In this document: positions 1 through 9,607 of the stretch, piece by piece | Layout: every line of letters starts with the position of its first letter | How positions within the stretch are numbered: position 1 is the stretch's first letter | Source: Campylobacter sp. RM16187 | GTDB taxonomy: Bacteria > Campylobacterota > Campylobacteria > Campylobacterales > Campylobacteraceae | Length of the DNA stretch: 64,000 bases | Assembly (NCBI RefSeq): GCF_025319965.1 | Contig: NZ_CP012549.1 | Location: forward strand, 558,001 to 622,000 | Reading direction: 5' to 3' | Translations under genes and position numbers: made by a program | Notes under the pieces: generated by a model | Databases searched by the model: none | The model's input: the letters and a program-made list of their open reading frames with translations, nothing else | Told to the model about the DNA's origin: nothing

Positions 1-1
1 T

Positions 2-1864
2 ATGGAAGTATGGATGCAAAACGACGAAAGCAAGAGCAACTCTAAATACTATGAAACTAGAGGTTCTATCGTATCTAGTTGCAACGTACAAAATCCGGAT
101 TGGAAGATAAAATTTAGTAGCGGAAAGTTGAACAAAGAGAGTAAATACCTACATCTTTATAATCCGGTCTTGTATATACACGATACTCCTATGTTTTACC
201 TACCTTACTTTGGATTTTCCACTGATACTAGGCGAAGAACAGGACTCTTGTCTCCGGAGATTGGGTATAATAAAAATAGCGGATTTTTTTACAGGCAGCC
301 AATATACATAGCCGAATACAACTCTTGGGATCTACAGTTTGATCCTCAGATTAGGACTCTTAGGGGATCCGGGCTTTATACGGTATTTAGATTCGCAGAT
401 TCTAATTATTCTGGCGGCTCTATCGGATTTGGATTCTTTGATGATAAAGATAGTTACAGGCAAAAACAGATATCTCAAAACTCTAATAGACTTCCTTTAA
501 AAAACAAAACACATAAGGGCCTAGAAGTAAAATACGAACGCAGTAGGCTAGTAAAGCATCTTATAGACGGTGACTTGCAAGAGGGGTTGTGGCTGGATGC
601 GACCAAACTTAATGATATAGATTTTATTAATTTAAAAAGCAGAAGTGGCGATAATAATGAGGAGAATTCGCTTATAACCTCTAAATTTAACTATTTTATA
701 AGCAGCGATAAACATTATTTTGGTAGTTATGCAAGATATTATATAGATACCGCAAAAGTTGGTAATATAAATGAGAACAAAGATACTTTGCAAGAGTATC
801 CCAGCTTGCAGTATCATAAATATACAGATAGTATGATACTGCCGAATATTCTTTATTCGGTTGATTTTTACTCTCGTAACTATACAAGAAAAATCGGTGT
901 AGAGGCTACGCAGCATGAATTTAGCTTGCCGGTCTCAGTTCATATTCCGTTTTTACAAGATTATCTAACGTTTTCATATCATAACCACTTGTATGCAACT
1001 CAGATAAATTACTCAAATAAGATGTATAGACCTACAAGAGCCGAAGACAATAGCGCAAGCTATATAGAAATTTCTCATAAATTTTCACTTCACACAGATA
1101 TTGCTAAGGCTTATGAAAGCTTTTATCATAGTCTAAATTTAGGAATAGACTATATAACTAGAGGCTACAGTAATGGAGAGCTTCCGGATGACTATAAGAC
1201 TATAGAGTATGATCAAAATACTTATGTTTACGATATGTCCGGTAATAAGTATCAAAGCTTTATAAACTCTCCATATACTAAAGATGAGGTGGCTGCTAGA
1301 CTAACTCAGTATTTTTTCAATCGAGACGGCAGAAAGCTTTTAAGACACACTATCTCACAAGGATACTACACTAAAGAGAGTAGATACTCTAATCTAAAAA
1401 ATATCATAGGCTTTTATCCTATGACAAATTTATCATTTTATAATAAACTTGAGTATTCGCACAAGCATAAATATATTGAAAAGATACAATCAGGAGCCAA
1501 TCACGATAATAGATATTTTGACTTAGGATTATGGCACACATACGAAAAAAAGAGCGACCAAGAGGTACAAAATTTTATAAGCGGGACAGGCTCTATAAAT
1601 TTACCGCACAATTATAAGCTTCTTGGCAGACTTCAATATGATATACAAAGAGCATATACAAAAGATTGGAGGCTAGGTATTGTTCATAAGAGAAAGTGCT
1701 GGAATTACTCTATTCTTTATGAAGAAAAGATCGAACCTACAAGCACAAGCGGTGGTTCAGCCTCTAAAAAATCAAAGGGCATATATCTTATGGTTAATTT
1801 CTATCCTATGGGTGGCATTCATTATGACTTTTCACTTAGTGAAAGTTACGAAGAAGGCAGGTAG
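2..1864 (+). CDS. lptD: LPS-assembly outer-membrane protein LptD (C-terminal part, 5' truncated by window)
   Basis: This is the beta-barrel part of LptD (OstA/Imp), which with LptE inserts lipopolysaccharide or lipooligosaccharide into the outer leaflet of the outer membrane. The visible 620 residues hold the family hallmark near the start (YIHDTPMFYLPYFGFSTDTR, then an RRTGLLSPEIGY-like stretch), followed by alternating aromatic and polar strands typical of an outer-membrane barrel. The reading frame is open to the window edge and the N-terminal signal peptide and OstA-like domain are absent, so the true start lies upstream. The next gene starts 5 bases after the stop, which suggests one operon with the phosphoribosyltransferase-like gene and pnp. 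Identification is by motif recognition. The product is confident, the start unknown. Confidence 0.9.
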   Translation: MEVWMQNDESKSNSKYYETRGSIVSSCNVQNPDWKIKFSSGKLNKESKYLHLYNPVLYIHDTPMFYLPYFGFSTDTRRRTGLLSPEIGYNKNSGFFYRQPIYIAEYNSWDLQFDPQIRTLRGSGLYTVFRFADSNYSGGSIGFGFFDDKDSYRQKQISQNSNRLPLKNKTHKGLEVKYERSRLVKHLIDGDLQEGLWLDATKLNDIDFINLKSRSGDNNEENSLITSKFNYFISSDKHYFGSYARYYIDTAKVGNINENKDTLQEYPSLQYHKYTDSMILPNILYSVDFYSRNYTRKIGVEATQHEFSLPVSVHIPFLQDYLTFSYHNHLYATQINYSNKMYRPTRAEDNSASYIEISHKFSLHTDIAKAYESFYHSLNLGIDYITRGYSNGELPDDYKTIEYDQNTYVYDMSGNKYQSFINSPYTKDEVAARLTQYFFNRDGRKLLRHTISQGYYTKESRYSNLKNIIGFYPMTNLSFYNKLEYSHKHKYIEKIQSGANHDNRYFDLGLWHTYEKKSDQEVQNFISGTGSINLPHNYKLLGRLQYDIQRAYTKDWRLGIVHKRKCWNYSILYEEKIEPTSTSGGSASKKSKGIYLMVNFYPMGGIHYDFSLSESYEEGR

Positions 1865-1869
1865 GTAGC

Positions 1870-2565
1870 GTGGTCAATCTAGATGATCTTATGTTTGAAA
1901 ATCAGCTTGATGCCGCAAAAAAGTTACTTGAAATTTTACCTAAAAAAGAGCTTGTTCAAAATGAATATCTACTCATCTGCTCCTCTATTGATTCGGTAAT
2001 TTTGGTAGATGTTATCGCAAGGGAGCTAAAGCTAAGCTATGAGATGCTTTTTACCGAGAGGGTTTTTGCTCCAAATAATCCTGAATGTGAAATTGCCATG
2101 GTTAGCGAAGCTGATGATATAGTTCTTCATGATGAGCTCATAAAATCATTTAATATAAGCTATGATTTTATATACGGAGAGGCTCAGAGAAAATATGAAG
2201 AAAAAATTTTAAAAAATGTTTATAAATACAGAAAGGGAAATTTAATCAAGAATTTAAAAGATAGAAATATATTGCTTATTGATGAGGGTTGCGAGACAGG
2301 TTTTACGGCGCTTACATGTCTTAAAACTCTGATTAAAGAGAGAGTAAAATCAGTTACTTACGCTACTCCTTCTATAGCAGTAGATGTTGCAAATGCACTT
2401 GCGCCGCTTGTGGATAATATTTTTGCAGTTCACAAAATAGTAAATTTTATAGATGTGGATTTTTACTACAAAAATAAGATCGAGCCAAAACCAGAGGTAA
2501 TCCTCTCTATACTTGAGGAGAGCCCGTTTTATATACCATTACAAAAACAAGGAGATATCAAATAG
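1870..2565 (+). CDS. Phosphoribosyltransferase-like protein
   Basis: A 231-residue protein with a type I phosphoribosyltransferase core. The PRPP-binding strand-loop is visible at about residues 133-147 (NILLIDEGCETGFTA), a variant of the usual hydrophobic-DD/DE-xxxTGxT motif. An N-terminal hood region precedes it. The GTG start is chosen because it follows a GAAGGCAGG ribosome-binding sequence that overlaps the end of lptD. The stop touches the pnp start directly. The substrate base cannot be told from sequence; the second acidic residue of the motif is E rather than D. Location between lptD and pnp is, from memory, conserved in Campylobacter. Function in nucleotide salvage or regulation is only inferred from the fold. 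Confidence 0.75.
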   Translation: MVNLDDLMFENQLDAAKKLLEILPKKELVQNEYLLICSSIDSVILVDVIARELKLSYEMLFTERVFAPNNPECEIAMVSEADDIVLHDELIKSFNISYDFIYGEAQRKYEEKILKNVYKYRKGNLIKNLKDRNILLIDEGCETGFTALTCLKTLIKERVKSVTYATPSIAVDVANALAPLVDNIFAVHKIVNFIDVDFYYKNKIEPKPEVILSILEESPFYIPLQKQGDIK

Positions 2566-4773
2566 ATGCAGTATTCAATAGAAGTAAATAATCAAGTTGA
2601 AATTTATGATATAAATAAGGTTGCAAAACAGGCCAGTGGAGCCGTTTTGCTAAGAGTTAAAAACACTGTCGTTTTGGCCACTGTCGCTCGTGAAGATTCA
2701 CAAGTGGAGGAGGACTTTTTGCCTCTAACGGTTCAGTATATAGAAAAGACCTATGCTGCAGGGAAAATTCCCGGCGGATATGTTAAAAGAGAGACAAAAC
2801 CTGGTGATTTTGAGACTCTAACGGCACGTATTATAGATCGCTCTTTAAGGCCGCTGTTTCCAAAGGGCTATGCGTATCCTACGCAAATTGTGGTAATGGT
2901 ATTATCTGCCGATCCGGAGGTGGATTTGCAAGTGGTCTCCTTAAATGCAGCCTCAGTAGCGCTATATCTTAGTGATATTCCTGTAAGTCAACCGGTTTGT
3001 GGCGTAAGAGTGGGATATATAGATAATAAATTTGTTATAAATCCTAGTAATAGCGAACTAAAAACAAGTGCGCTTGATCTTTATGTGGCCGGTGTTAAAG
3101 ATGAGCTTTTGATGATAGAGATGAGAAGTATCGCTCAAGCAAAGAGTGAAGCGGTACCTATGATGGCGATTGATCCTATGATGGATCCAAATATAAATGA
3201 CGGAATAATATTGCAGCAAGATATGAACGAGTTTAGCGAAGATTTGATGCTAGAGGCAATAGCTGAAGCAGGTAAGGCCATACTTAGAGCATCTAACGCA
3301 TACGAAGAGGCGTTTTTGGCCCATAAAAAAGAGGACGCACAGCTTGAGCTAAAACCTGAAATCGAGAATGAAAGCATTGCTATTTATCTTGATGAGTTTT
3401 ATAAAAAAGAGGTAAAATTTGCGATCAATCAAATGGCAAAAAGCGAAAGAGCTAGTGAGCTTGGAAAGATAGCTAAGCAAATTTTTGCCGATGATGTGGC
3501 TCAAAAAGAGGGCTGGAGTGAGGATGTGATAATGAATGTCCTTGGCAAATTTAAGAAAAAGATAGTTAGAGAGCAGATTATCAACGAGAAAACAAGGGCT
3601 GACGGCAGAGGGCTTAAAGACGTGCGTCCAATCTCTATTGAGACAAATATATTGCCAAATGCTCACGGAAGTTGTCTGTTTACAAGAGGTCAGACCCAAG
3701 CTCTTGTGGTGGCGACTCTTGGAACTGATAGTGATGCGCAAATGTATGATATGCTAACTGAAAAATCGGCTGTTGTTGATAAATTTATGTTTAACTATAA
3801 CTTCCCTGGATTTAGCGTCGGTGAAGCCAGTCCTCTAAAAGCGCCTGGTAGACGCGAACTAGGGCACGGAAATTTAGCTAAACGTGCTTTATCTCCTAGT
3901 ATAGATATCAATTCCCCTTATACTATTCGCTTAGTTTCTGAGATTTTAGAATCCAATGGCTCAAGTTCTATGGCTAGCGTTTGCGGTGGTTCATTAGCAC
4001 TTCGCGCCGCAGGTGTAAATAGTGCAAAACTTGTTGCCGGCGTGGCTATGGGACTTATATTTGAAGGTGATAAACATGCCGTTTTGACCGATATAATGGG
4101 TCTTGAGGATCACGACGGAGATATGGACTTTAAGGTTGCGGGTAGCAAAGATGGCATAACCGCACTTCAGATGGACATAAAGCTTGGCGGAATTAGTCTG
4201 GAAGTGCTAAAAGAAGCTCTTGAGCAAGCTAAAGAAGGCAGGCTTCATATCTTAAATTTGATGGAGAAAGCAGATGAAGAGATTGCTGTAAATGAAGAAA
4301 TTTTACCTAAGCTTGAGTTATTTAGCGTAGATCCTGGCAAGATAGTTGATATTATCGGTCAGGCTGGAAAAACTATAAAAGAGATTATAGAGAAATTTGA
4401 GGTATCAATAGATCTTGATAGAGAAAAGGGTGAGGTAAAAATCGCAGGAGCTCAAAAGACAAAGGTTGATGCGGCAAAAGATTATATTATCCAAATAGTC
4501 TCAAAAGATGGCTCTAAAAATGGCTTTGGTGGCGGAAAGAGAAGAGATAACAGAGATAAAGAGAGGTCAAAACCTACATTTAATATTGGCGATGAATTTG
4601 AAGGAGAAGTCAAAAAAGTAGTCGATTTTGGCGCCTTTGTGGGATTAAAGGATGGAGTTGATGGACTGCTTCATATTTCTAAAATCTCTACACCTCTAAA
4701 AGAGGGAGATAGGATCAGAGTAAAAGTAAGCGAGCAAAAAGGGCATAAAATTTCCCTTGTTTTAGCTGAGTAA
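2566..4773 (+). CDS. pnp: Polyribonucleotide nucleotidyltransferase (PNPase)
   Basis: PNPase degrades RNA 3' to 5' by phosphorolysis as a homotrimer in the cytoplasm. The 735-residue length fits the family. Two RNase PH cores are visible, the second with [20 protein letters not shown] and [15 protein letters not shown], the phosphate- and RNA-binding signature. A KH domain with the GxxG loop ([13 protein letters not shown], around residue 595) and a C-terminal S1 domain ([20 protein letters not shown], from about 674) follow. A lysine/arginine-rich linker ([15 protein letters not shown]) joins KH to S1. The ATG directly follows the stop of the preceding gene, with an AAGGAG ribosome site inside that gene. 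Nothing appears damaged. Confidence 0.98.
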   Translation: MQYSIEVNNQVEIYDINKVAKQASGAVLLRVKNTVVLATVAREDSQVEEDFLPLTVQYIEKTYAAGKIPGGYVKRETKPGDFETLTARIIDRSLRPLFPKGYAYPTQIVVMVLSADPEVDLQVVSLNAASVALYLSDIPVSQPVCGVRVGYIDNKFVINPSNSELKTSALDLYVAGVKDELLMIEMRSIAQAKSEAVPMMAIDPMMDPNINDGIILQQDMNEFSEDLMLEAIAEAGKAILRASNAYEEAFLAHKKEDAQLELKPEIENESIAIYLDEFYKKEVKFAINQMAKSERASELGKIAKQIFADDVAQKEGWSEDVIMNVLGKFKKKIVREQIINEKTRADGRGLKDVRPISIETNILPNAHGSCLFTRGQTQALVVATLGTDSDAQMYDMLTEKSAVVDKFMFNYNFPGFSVGEASPLKAPGRRELGHGNLAKRALSPSIDINSPYTIRLVSEILESNGSSSMASVCGGSLALRAAGVNSAKLVAGVAMGLIFEGDKHAVLTDIMGLEDHDGDMDFKVAGSKDGITALQMDIKLGGISLEVLKEALEQAKEGRLHILNLMEKADEEIAVNEEILPKLELFSVDPGKIVDIIGQAGKTIKEIIEKFEVSIDLDREKGEVKIAGAQKTKVDAAKDYIIQIVSKDGSKNGFGGGKRRDNRDKERSKPTFNIGDEFEGEVKKVVDFGAFVGLKDGVDGLLHISKISTPLKEGDRIRVKVSEQKGHKISLVLAE

Positions 4774-4791
4774 ATTTAAAAGGAGAGTATC

Positions 4792-5643
4792 GTGCAGTAT
4801 AAGAAGTTGTTTTTCCCTGTAGGCGCAGGAGATGATGTAAAAGAGCGTATGTATGGTGCTTTGCTTATAGCCAAACATTTTGATACTTATGTAGAAATTT
4901 TGGCTTCTCAGCTTGATCCAAGCGTTGTTTATAATATGAAAATGGCTCTTAGGGGCGGTGTTTTATATGAGGAGTTTTTAAAAGCCGCCCATAATGAGCT
5001 TAAGATGGAACATAATCAAAACGAAGAGATCTTTAAGAAGCTTTGCGTGGAGCTTGATATTGAAATAAGCGATAAGCCAACAGGCAGAGCTAGCGCAAAT
5101 TTCATTACAAAAAGTGGCAAAAGAAGTGTTTTGGTAGAGCAGGAGTCTAAATTTTGTGATATGGTCATAGCTGCGGTACCGCTTGATGGAAAGATAACCG
5201 GCACATTTGAAGCGGCAGTGTTAAAAAGCGGAAAAACCGCTATTACAATACCAAGAAATTTAAAAAAATTTAGCACAGATAATATTTTGGTTAGCTGGAA
5301 TGGGTCTATCCAAAATTCGCGTGCCCTCTCAAGCTCGATAGAGCTTTTGAAAAAAGCCAAGAGGGTTCATTGTATAACTTGTAGAACAAGTCTTAACGAT
5401 GAGTCTGTAGAGGAGAATTTAAAGAAGCTTGAAAAATATTTAGATATCCATGATATCAAGGCTACTTTTGAAATAGTGACTACTACGGCAGTGCCAGGAG
5501 AGGCTCTTTTAAAGAGTGCAAAAGATGGGAATTTCGATCTTATAGTAGCCGGAAGACATGGTGAAAACGGATTTCTAGAAATATTTTTGGGCGGTACATC
5601 TAGATATTTTCTTAAAAATACTACAATTCCTGTATTTATGTAA
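4792..5643 (+). CDS. Universal stress protein, tandem UspA domains
   Basis: A 283-residue protein made of two UspA folds, the second beginning near residue 165 (NILVSWNGSIQNSRAL). The C-terminal half keeps the ATP-binding pattern G-x2-G-x9-G-S/T (GRHGENGFLEIFLGGTSRYF). The first half is more diverged and lacks a clear P-loop. Such tandem proteins are cytosolic nucleotide-binding stress factors; no specific partner can be named. The GTG start lies 7 bases after an AAAGGAGAG ribosome site. It sits 18 bases after pnp, so cotranscription is likely, and it is followed by a hairpin that probably ends the operon. Confidence 0.85.
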   Translation: MQYKKLFFPVGAGDDVKERMYGALLIAKHFDTYVEILASQLDPSVVYNMKMALRGGVLYEEFLKAAHNELKMEHNQNEEIFKKLCVELDIEISDKPTGRASANFITKSGKRSVLVEQESKFCDMVIAAVPLDGKITGTFEAAVLKSGKTAITIPRNLKKFSTDNILVSWNGSIQNSRALSSSIELLKKAKRVHCITCRTSLNDESVEENLKKLEKYLDIHDIKATFEIVTTTAVPGEALLKSAKDGNFDLIVAGRHGENGFLEIFLGGTSRYFLKNTTIPVFM

Positions 5644-5649
5644 AAGTGC

Positions 5650-5673
5650 AAAGGGGCAATTTGCTCCTTTTAC
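5650..5673 (+). terminator. Hairpin terminator after the universal stress gene
   Basis: An inverted repeat AAAGGGGCAA / TTGCTCCTTT (one G-U pair) lies 6 bases after the stop and is followed by a T-rich stretch. It would end the lptD-pnp-usp transcript and can also act on the convergent tRNA-Leu transcript. Confidence 0.6.
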
Positions 5674-5717
5674 TTTATAACTTTCTATTCTATTTTTATC
5701 AATTTTAATAGTTTTAA

Positions 5718-5803
5718 TGGTGCGATCAGCGAGATTTGAACTCGCACACCTACTGGCACTACCCCCTCAAGATAGCGTGTCTACCAATTCCACCATGATC
5801 GCA
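5718..5803 (-). tRNA. tRNA-Leu (anticodon GAG)
   Basis: An 86-nt class II tRNA on the minus strand with encoded CCA. The acceptor stem TGCGATC pairs with GATCGCA. The D-arm reads GGTGGAATTGGTAGACAC, typical of tRNA-Leu. The anticodon loop TTGAGGG gives GAG, a short variable arm is present, and the T-arm contains GTTCAAATC. It lies downstream of atpE in the same direction, separated by the atpE terminator hairpin. Confidence 0.95.
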
Positions 5804-5827
5804 ACAGAAGTAAAATTAAAGAAGAGT

Positions 5828-5847
5828 CAGCCCGTATATTGGGCTGA
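5828..5847 (-). terminator. Terminator hairpin downstream of atpE
   Basis: The inverted repeat CAGCCC / GGGCTG with a 7-nt loop starts directly after the atpE stop codon. On the minus strand it is followed by a T-rich sequence, consistent with a rho-independent terminator before tRNA-Leu. Confidence 0.6.
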
Positions 5848-5851
5848 GTTA

Positions 5852-6154
5852 TTATAACATTGGGTTTGCGTAAAGAAGGATCAAACAAATAACAAGAGCA
5901 TAGATAACTTGTGCTTCGATCATCGCAAGAGCAACGAACATAGTTGTCATAAGTTTGCTTCCGATGCTAGGGTTTCTAGCTGTTCCTGTAATTGTTGCAG
6001 AAGCTGTATTTCCCATAGCTATAGCGCCACCAAAAGCTGCTATACCTAGAACTATAGCCGCAGCAAGAACTGTGTAAGATTTTAGCATTTCGCCACCATC
6101 TGCTGCAAATGCGAAAGAAGCAAATGCCGCCATTAGAAAAAGAAACTTTTTCAT
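5852..6154 (-). CDS. atpE: ATP synthase F0 subunit c
   Basis: Forms the proteolipid ring of the F-type ATP synthase in the inner membrane. The 100-residue protein begins with a signal-like hydrophobic segment (MKKFLFLMAAFASFAFAADG), then two transmembrane helices joined by the conserved polar loop with R60-N61-P62. The ion-binding carboxylate is E80 in the second helix (ALAMIEAQVIYAL). Length and N-terminal extension match, from memory, other Campylobacterota c subunits, which are longer than the roughly 80 residues of E. coli. The gene stands alone, away from the main atp operon. It has an AAGGAG ribosome site and an AT-rich upstream region with a TATAAAAT box near 6221-6228 (minus strand). 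Confidence 0.95.
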   Translation of the reverse strand: MKKFLFLMAAFASFAFAADGGEMLKSYTVLAAAIVLGIAAFGGAIAMGNTASATITGTARNPSIGSKLMTTMFVALAMIEAQVIYALVICLILLYANPML

Positions 6155-6409
6155 GAATTCTCCTTAGAAATTTAAAGCCATTTCGGATTTATCCCCTACT
6201 TTGAAACTTTTTGAACTCGTATTTTATATAAAATTAGCTTTGAATTACTTAAAAATTTAAAAAATAGGAAACATAATGAAAGTGTTACAAATTTACAAAA
6301 TATTTTTATATTGTTTCGTTTTTTACTATTCTATTAATCAAATTTAAAAAATTAAAAGTTTTTTTATGATAATGTAAAATCCAAATTTTATGAATCTCAA
6401 GGTTAATCC

Positions 6410-7744
6410 GTGCAAGATAAATTCTCAAAAATAGGCTTTGTATTAGCGATGGCAGGATCTGCCGTAGGTCTTGGAAATGCTTGGAAATTTCCTACAATGG
6501 TTGGCAATAACGGCGGTTCAGCCTTTATAGTCCTTTATTTGGTTTTGACTTTTGGTATAGCCTTTGTCGCATTTTTAGCAGAGCTTAGTATAGGAAGGCT
6601 TGGCGAAACAGATCCTGTGCACTCTTTTGAAAAACTTGCTCCTAAATATAAAAAACAGTGGTCTATGGCAGGATTTTTTATGATAGGAGGAGTGCTTATA
6701 GCTTCTTTTTATCTACTTGTCATAGGATGGATATTAAAATATATATTTTTGAGCTTTTCAAGTCTTCCATCTACTACCGATGAGGCTGGTGCGGCATTTG
6801 GAAATCTTATAACTAATGATTTTGTAAGCTCGGCCATGTGCTTTAGCATAGTATTTTTTATCGTATTTTATGTAGTCTCAAAAGGTATAAAAAGCGGCAT
6901 AGAGAAGCTAAATGTATGGATGATGCCATCGCTTTTTATTTTGCTTTTAATCATGCTTGCCTACTCTCTTACTATGGGCGATGGATTTTTTAAGGCTGCT
7001 GAGTTTTTATTTGTGCCAGATTTTAGTAAAATCACTCCAGATATTGTTCTTCAGGCATTAGGACTTGCATTTTTCTCACTTTCTATGGGTGTTTGTACTG
7101 TGCCTACATATGCTGCTAGCTTGCCAGATGGAACAAATTTGGTCAAGTCAACACTATCTATCATATTTATTAATATCTTGGTTGGTATTATGATGGGACT
7201 TATAGTGTTTACTTTTGTTTTTGCATATAGCGGTGATACTACTCAAGGAGGACCAGGGCTAATATTTGTCTCTCTTGCCACACTTTTTGCTAAACTTGGA
7301 GTTGTAGGCAATGTTCTTGCTGTAGCATTTTTTACATCGCTTCTTTTTGCTGGTATTACAAGTGCGGTTTCTATGATAGAACCTTTTACATTTTATCTTA
7401 TAAACAAGCTTAAAATTTCTCGTAAAAGAGCCTTAGTATATATAGCCATCTTTGTATATAGCTTAGGGATTGTTTGCATACTTTCATTTTATGAACCTAC
7501 ATCATTTAAGCTGCTTGGAAAACCATTTTTTGATATATTGGACTATTTGACCTCAAATATTATAATGCCAGTAGGTGCAATTACATTTAGTATATTTGTG
7601 GGTTTTGTGCTCAAAAAAGAGGGTATATACATATTATTTAGCGGTTTTATGAGTAAAACCATGTTTGAGATATGGTATTTCTTGCTACGATTTGTAATAC
7701 CTGTTGCTATTTTGGCCATTATGATATATCAAATTTTAAAATAA
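6410..7744 (+). CDS. Sodium-dependent NSS-family transporter 1
   Basis: A member of the neurotransmitter:sodium symporter family (LeuT fold), predicted to import an amino acid with sodium across the inner membrane. The 444-residue protein starts with the diagnostic unwound first helix (GFVLAMAGSAVGLGNAWKFP) followed by NNGGSAF, and has about eleven or twelve hydrophobic helices. The GTG start directly precedes QDKFSKIG, which aligns with the start of the second copy. It is followed after one base by a clearly homologous gene, so the two are a tandem pair that may work as a heteromer or have different substrates. The pair next to atpE matches the order I recall in C. jejuni. The substrate is not visible from the sequence. 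Confidence 0.9.
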   Translation: MQDKFSKIGFVLAMAGSAVGLGNAWKFPTMVGNNGGSAFIVLYLVLTFGIAFVAFLAELSIGRLGETDPVHSFEKLAPKYKKQWSMAGFFMIGGVLIASFYLLVIGWILKYIFLSFSSLPSTTDEAGAAFGNLITNDFVSSAMCFSIVFFIVFYVVSKGIKSGIEKLNVWMMPSLFILLLIMLAYSLTMGDGFFKAAEFLFVPDFSKITPDIVLQALGLAFFSLSMGVCTVPTYAASLPDGTNLVKSTLSIIFINILVGIMMGLIVFTFVFAYSGDTTQGGPGLIFVSLATLFAKLGVVGNVLAVAFFTSLLFAGITSAVSMIEPFTFYLINKLKISRKRALVYIAIFVYSLGIVCILSFYEPTSFKLLGKPFFDILDYLTSNIIMPVGAITFSIFVGFVLKKEGIYILFSGFMSKTMFEIWYFLLRFVIPVAILAIMIYQILK

Positions 7745-7745
7745 A

Positions 7746-9080
7746 ATGAGTGATAAATTTTCTAAAATAGGTTTTATCCTATCTATAGTAGGTGCTGCCA
7801 TAGGGCTTGGTAATGCTTGGAAATTTCCGTATATGGTAGGAAGCAACGGAGGCTCCGCCTTTGTGCTTTTGTATCTTATTTTTGCCGTCATAGTTGGGCT
7901 TAGTATATTTTTTGCAGAGATGGCTATGGGTAAAATTTCAAATTCGGATCCAGTAAATGCATTTAAAAATTTGGCTCCGTCAAATTCCAAATTTTGGGGA
8001 TTTGCCGGCATAATGATGATAACAGGTGTATTTATAGCATCATTTTATACACTAATTATAGGCTGGGTTATGAGATATGCCATCTTGTCTTTAGACTCTT
8101 TGCCTTCTCGGATAAGTGACTCCGCTCAAAATTTTACCAAATTCATATCAAGCGATATCTTAGGTCAAATTGCATATTTTAGTATAGCGCTTTTTGCCTA
8201 TTTTATAATCCTTGCAAAAGGTGTAAAAAAAGGAATAGAACGCATAAATTTATGGTTGTTGCCAGCTTTTTCTATTATTTTAATATTGATGCTAATTTAC
8301 TCAATGCAGATGAGCGGATTTGGCGAAGCCACTAAATTTTTATTAGTGCCTGATTTTTCAAAGATTACTGGTGAAGCCGTATTTATGGCGCTTGGACTTG
8401 CATTTTTTACTATGTGTGTAGGAATTGGCGCGATAATTACCTATTCAACCAGTCTTGATGATAAGACAAATTTGTTTACATCATCTCTATATGTAGTTAT
8501 TCTAAACATCGTATTTAGCGTTGTTATAGGACTTATCGTATTTACATTTGTATTTGAGTTTAACGAGCAGCCAAGTCAAGGAGTAGGACTTGCTTTTATC
8601 TCGCTTCCTACGCTTTTTGCTAAGCTTGGAGCTATAGGAAATTTACTAAGCTTTGCGTTTTTTACAGCCCTTGTTTTTGCGGGACTTACATCTGCTATCT
8701 CTATGGTAGAGCCTTTGATATTTTATATAACAAAAGAGTTTAAAATTTCTCGTTCTAAAGCCATTTTTATAGTGGGGGCGAGCGTATATATTTTAGGAGT
8801 TCTTTGCGCTTTATCAAATATAGAAAATTTTAAAGATCATCTAACTTTCTTTGGCAAAGGGTTTTTTGACATATTAGACTATATAAGCTCAAATATTATG
8901 CTGCCACTTGGAGGTATAGTTATCGCGATTTTTGTTGGATTTTTTATGAAAAAAGAGAGCTTGAGTGCGCTATTTGTACCATATATGGGAGCTGTGATTT
9001 TTGAAATTTGGTATTTTTTACTTAGATTTGTTGCTCCGACTTGCGTTGTGGCGATTATGATTAAGCAGATTGTGGGGTAG
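7746..9080 (+). CDS. Sodium-dependent NSS-family transporter 2
   Basis: A second NSS symporter, also 444 residues, with the same signature (GFILSIVGAAIGLGNAWKFP, then SNGGSAF) and the same C-terminal ending style (FEIWYFLLRFV). It is obviously a paralogue of the upstream transporter. The ATG lies one base after the upstream stop, indicating translational coupling. The end overlaps or abuts the small TRAP permease gene downstream, so all four transport genes may share a transcript. Substrate unknown; amino acid import with sodium is the family expectation. Confidence 0.9.
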   Translation: MSDKFSKIGFILSIVGAAIGLGNAWKFPYMVGSNGGSAFVLLYLIFAVIVGLSIFFAEMAMGKISNSDPVNAFKNLAPSNSKFWGFAGIMMITGVFIASFYTLIIGWVMRYAILSLDSLPSRISDSAQNFTKFISSDILGQIAYFSIALFAYFIILAKGVKKGIERINLWLLPAFSIILILMLIYSMQMSGFGEATKFLLVPDFSKITGEAVFMALGLAFFTMCVGIGAIITYSTSLDDKTNLFTSSLYVVILNIVFSVVIGLIVFTFVFEFNEQPSQGVGLAFISLPTLFAKLGAIGNLLSFAFFTALVFAGLTSAISMVEPLIFYITKEFKISRSKAIFIVGASVYILGVLCALSNIENFKDHLTFFGKGFFDILDYISSNIMLPLGGIVIAIFVGFFMKKESLSALFVPYMGAVIFEIWYFLLRFVAPTCVVAIMIKQIVG

Positions 9081-9084
9081 GATT

Positions 9085-9606
9085 GTGGAAGAAAAACTTT
9101 TAGAAGCGGAGATGTTTTTTAATAAATTAGCTAATATCATCGGGTGTATTTGTATGTTTGTTATGCTATTGATGATAGTTGATGTGTTTTTCAATGTCAT
9201 TGCAAGATATTTTTTTAAATACGGAAACGTTGGACTTCAAGAGCTTGAGTGGCACTTTTTTGCGATTATTATTATGCTTGGCATGAGCTATGCTCTAAAA
9301 GAGGATGTGCATGTAAGAGTCGATGTATTCTATGAGGGATTTAGTCCTAAAACAAAGGCCTTAATCAATATGCTAGGTGTTATATTTTTTATACTTCCTA
9401 TCGCGCTTTTAGTCTCTTGGCTTTCGTTTGATTATGTAGTAGAGGCTTATGAATCCGGTGAAGGAAGTAGCGATCCAGGTGGGCTTCCTTATAGATGGAT
9501 TATTAAGGCGTTTATTCCTTTATCATTCTATCTTTTGATATTTTTTAGTATAGGATATTTTATAAAACATCTAAATTTATATATAGCAGCTAAGAAAAGA
9601 GGGTAA
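9085..9606 (+). CDS. dctQ: TRAP transporter small permease (DctQ type)
   Basis: The small four-helix membrane subunit of a tripartite ATP-independent periplasmic transporter. About 173 residues with four hydrophobic segments; conserved features include ARYFF and the loop QELEWHFFAIIIMLGMSYALKEDVHVRVDV, a DctQ hallmark in pattern. I choose the GTG at 9085 because it follows a GGGGTAGG ribosome-like sequence; an in-frame TTG at 9070 would overlap the NSS gene by 11 bases. One base separates its stop from dctM. The periplasmic binding protein DctP, normally encoded alongside, is absent here. Confidence 0.85.
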   Translation: MEEKLLEAEMFFNKLANIIGCICMFVMLLMIVDVFFNVIARYFFKYGNVGLQELEWHFFAIIIMLGMSYALKEDVHVRVDVFYEGFSPKTKALINMLGVIFFILPIALLVSWLSFDYVVEAYESGEGSSDPGGLPYRWIIKAFIPLSFYLLIFFSIGYFIKHLNLYIAAKKRG

Positions 9607-9607
9607 A

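Noticed and set aside
3349-3741. Minus-strand frame inside pnp
   Set aside because: Lies fully within a conserved gene, has no start signal or recognisable domain.
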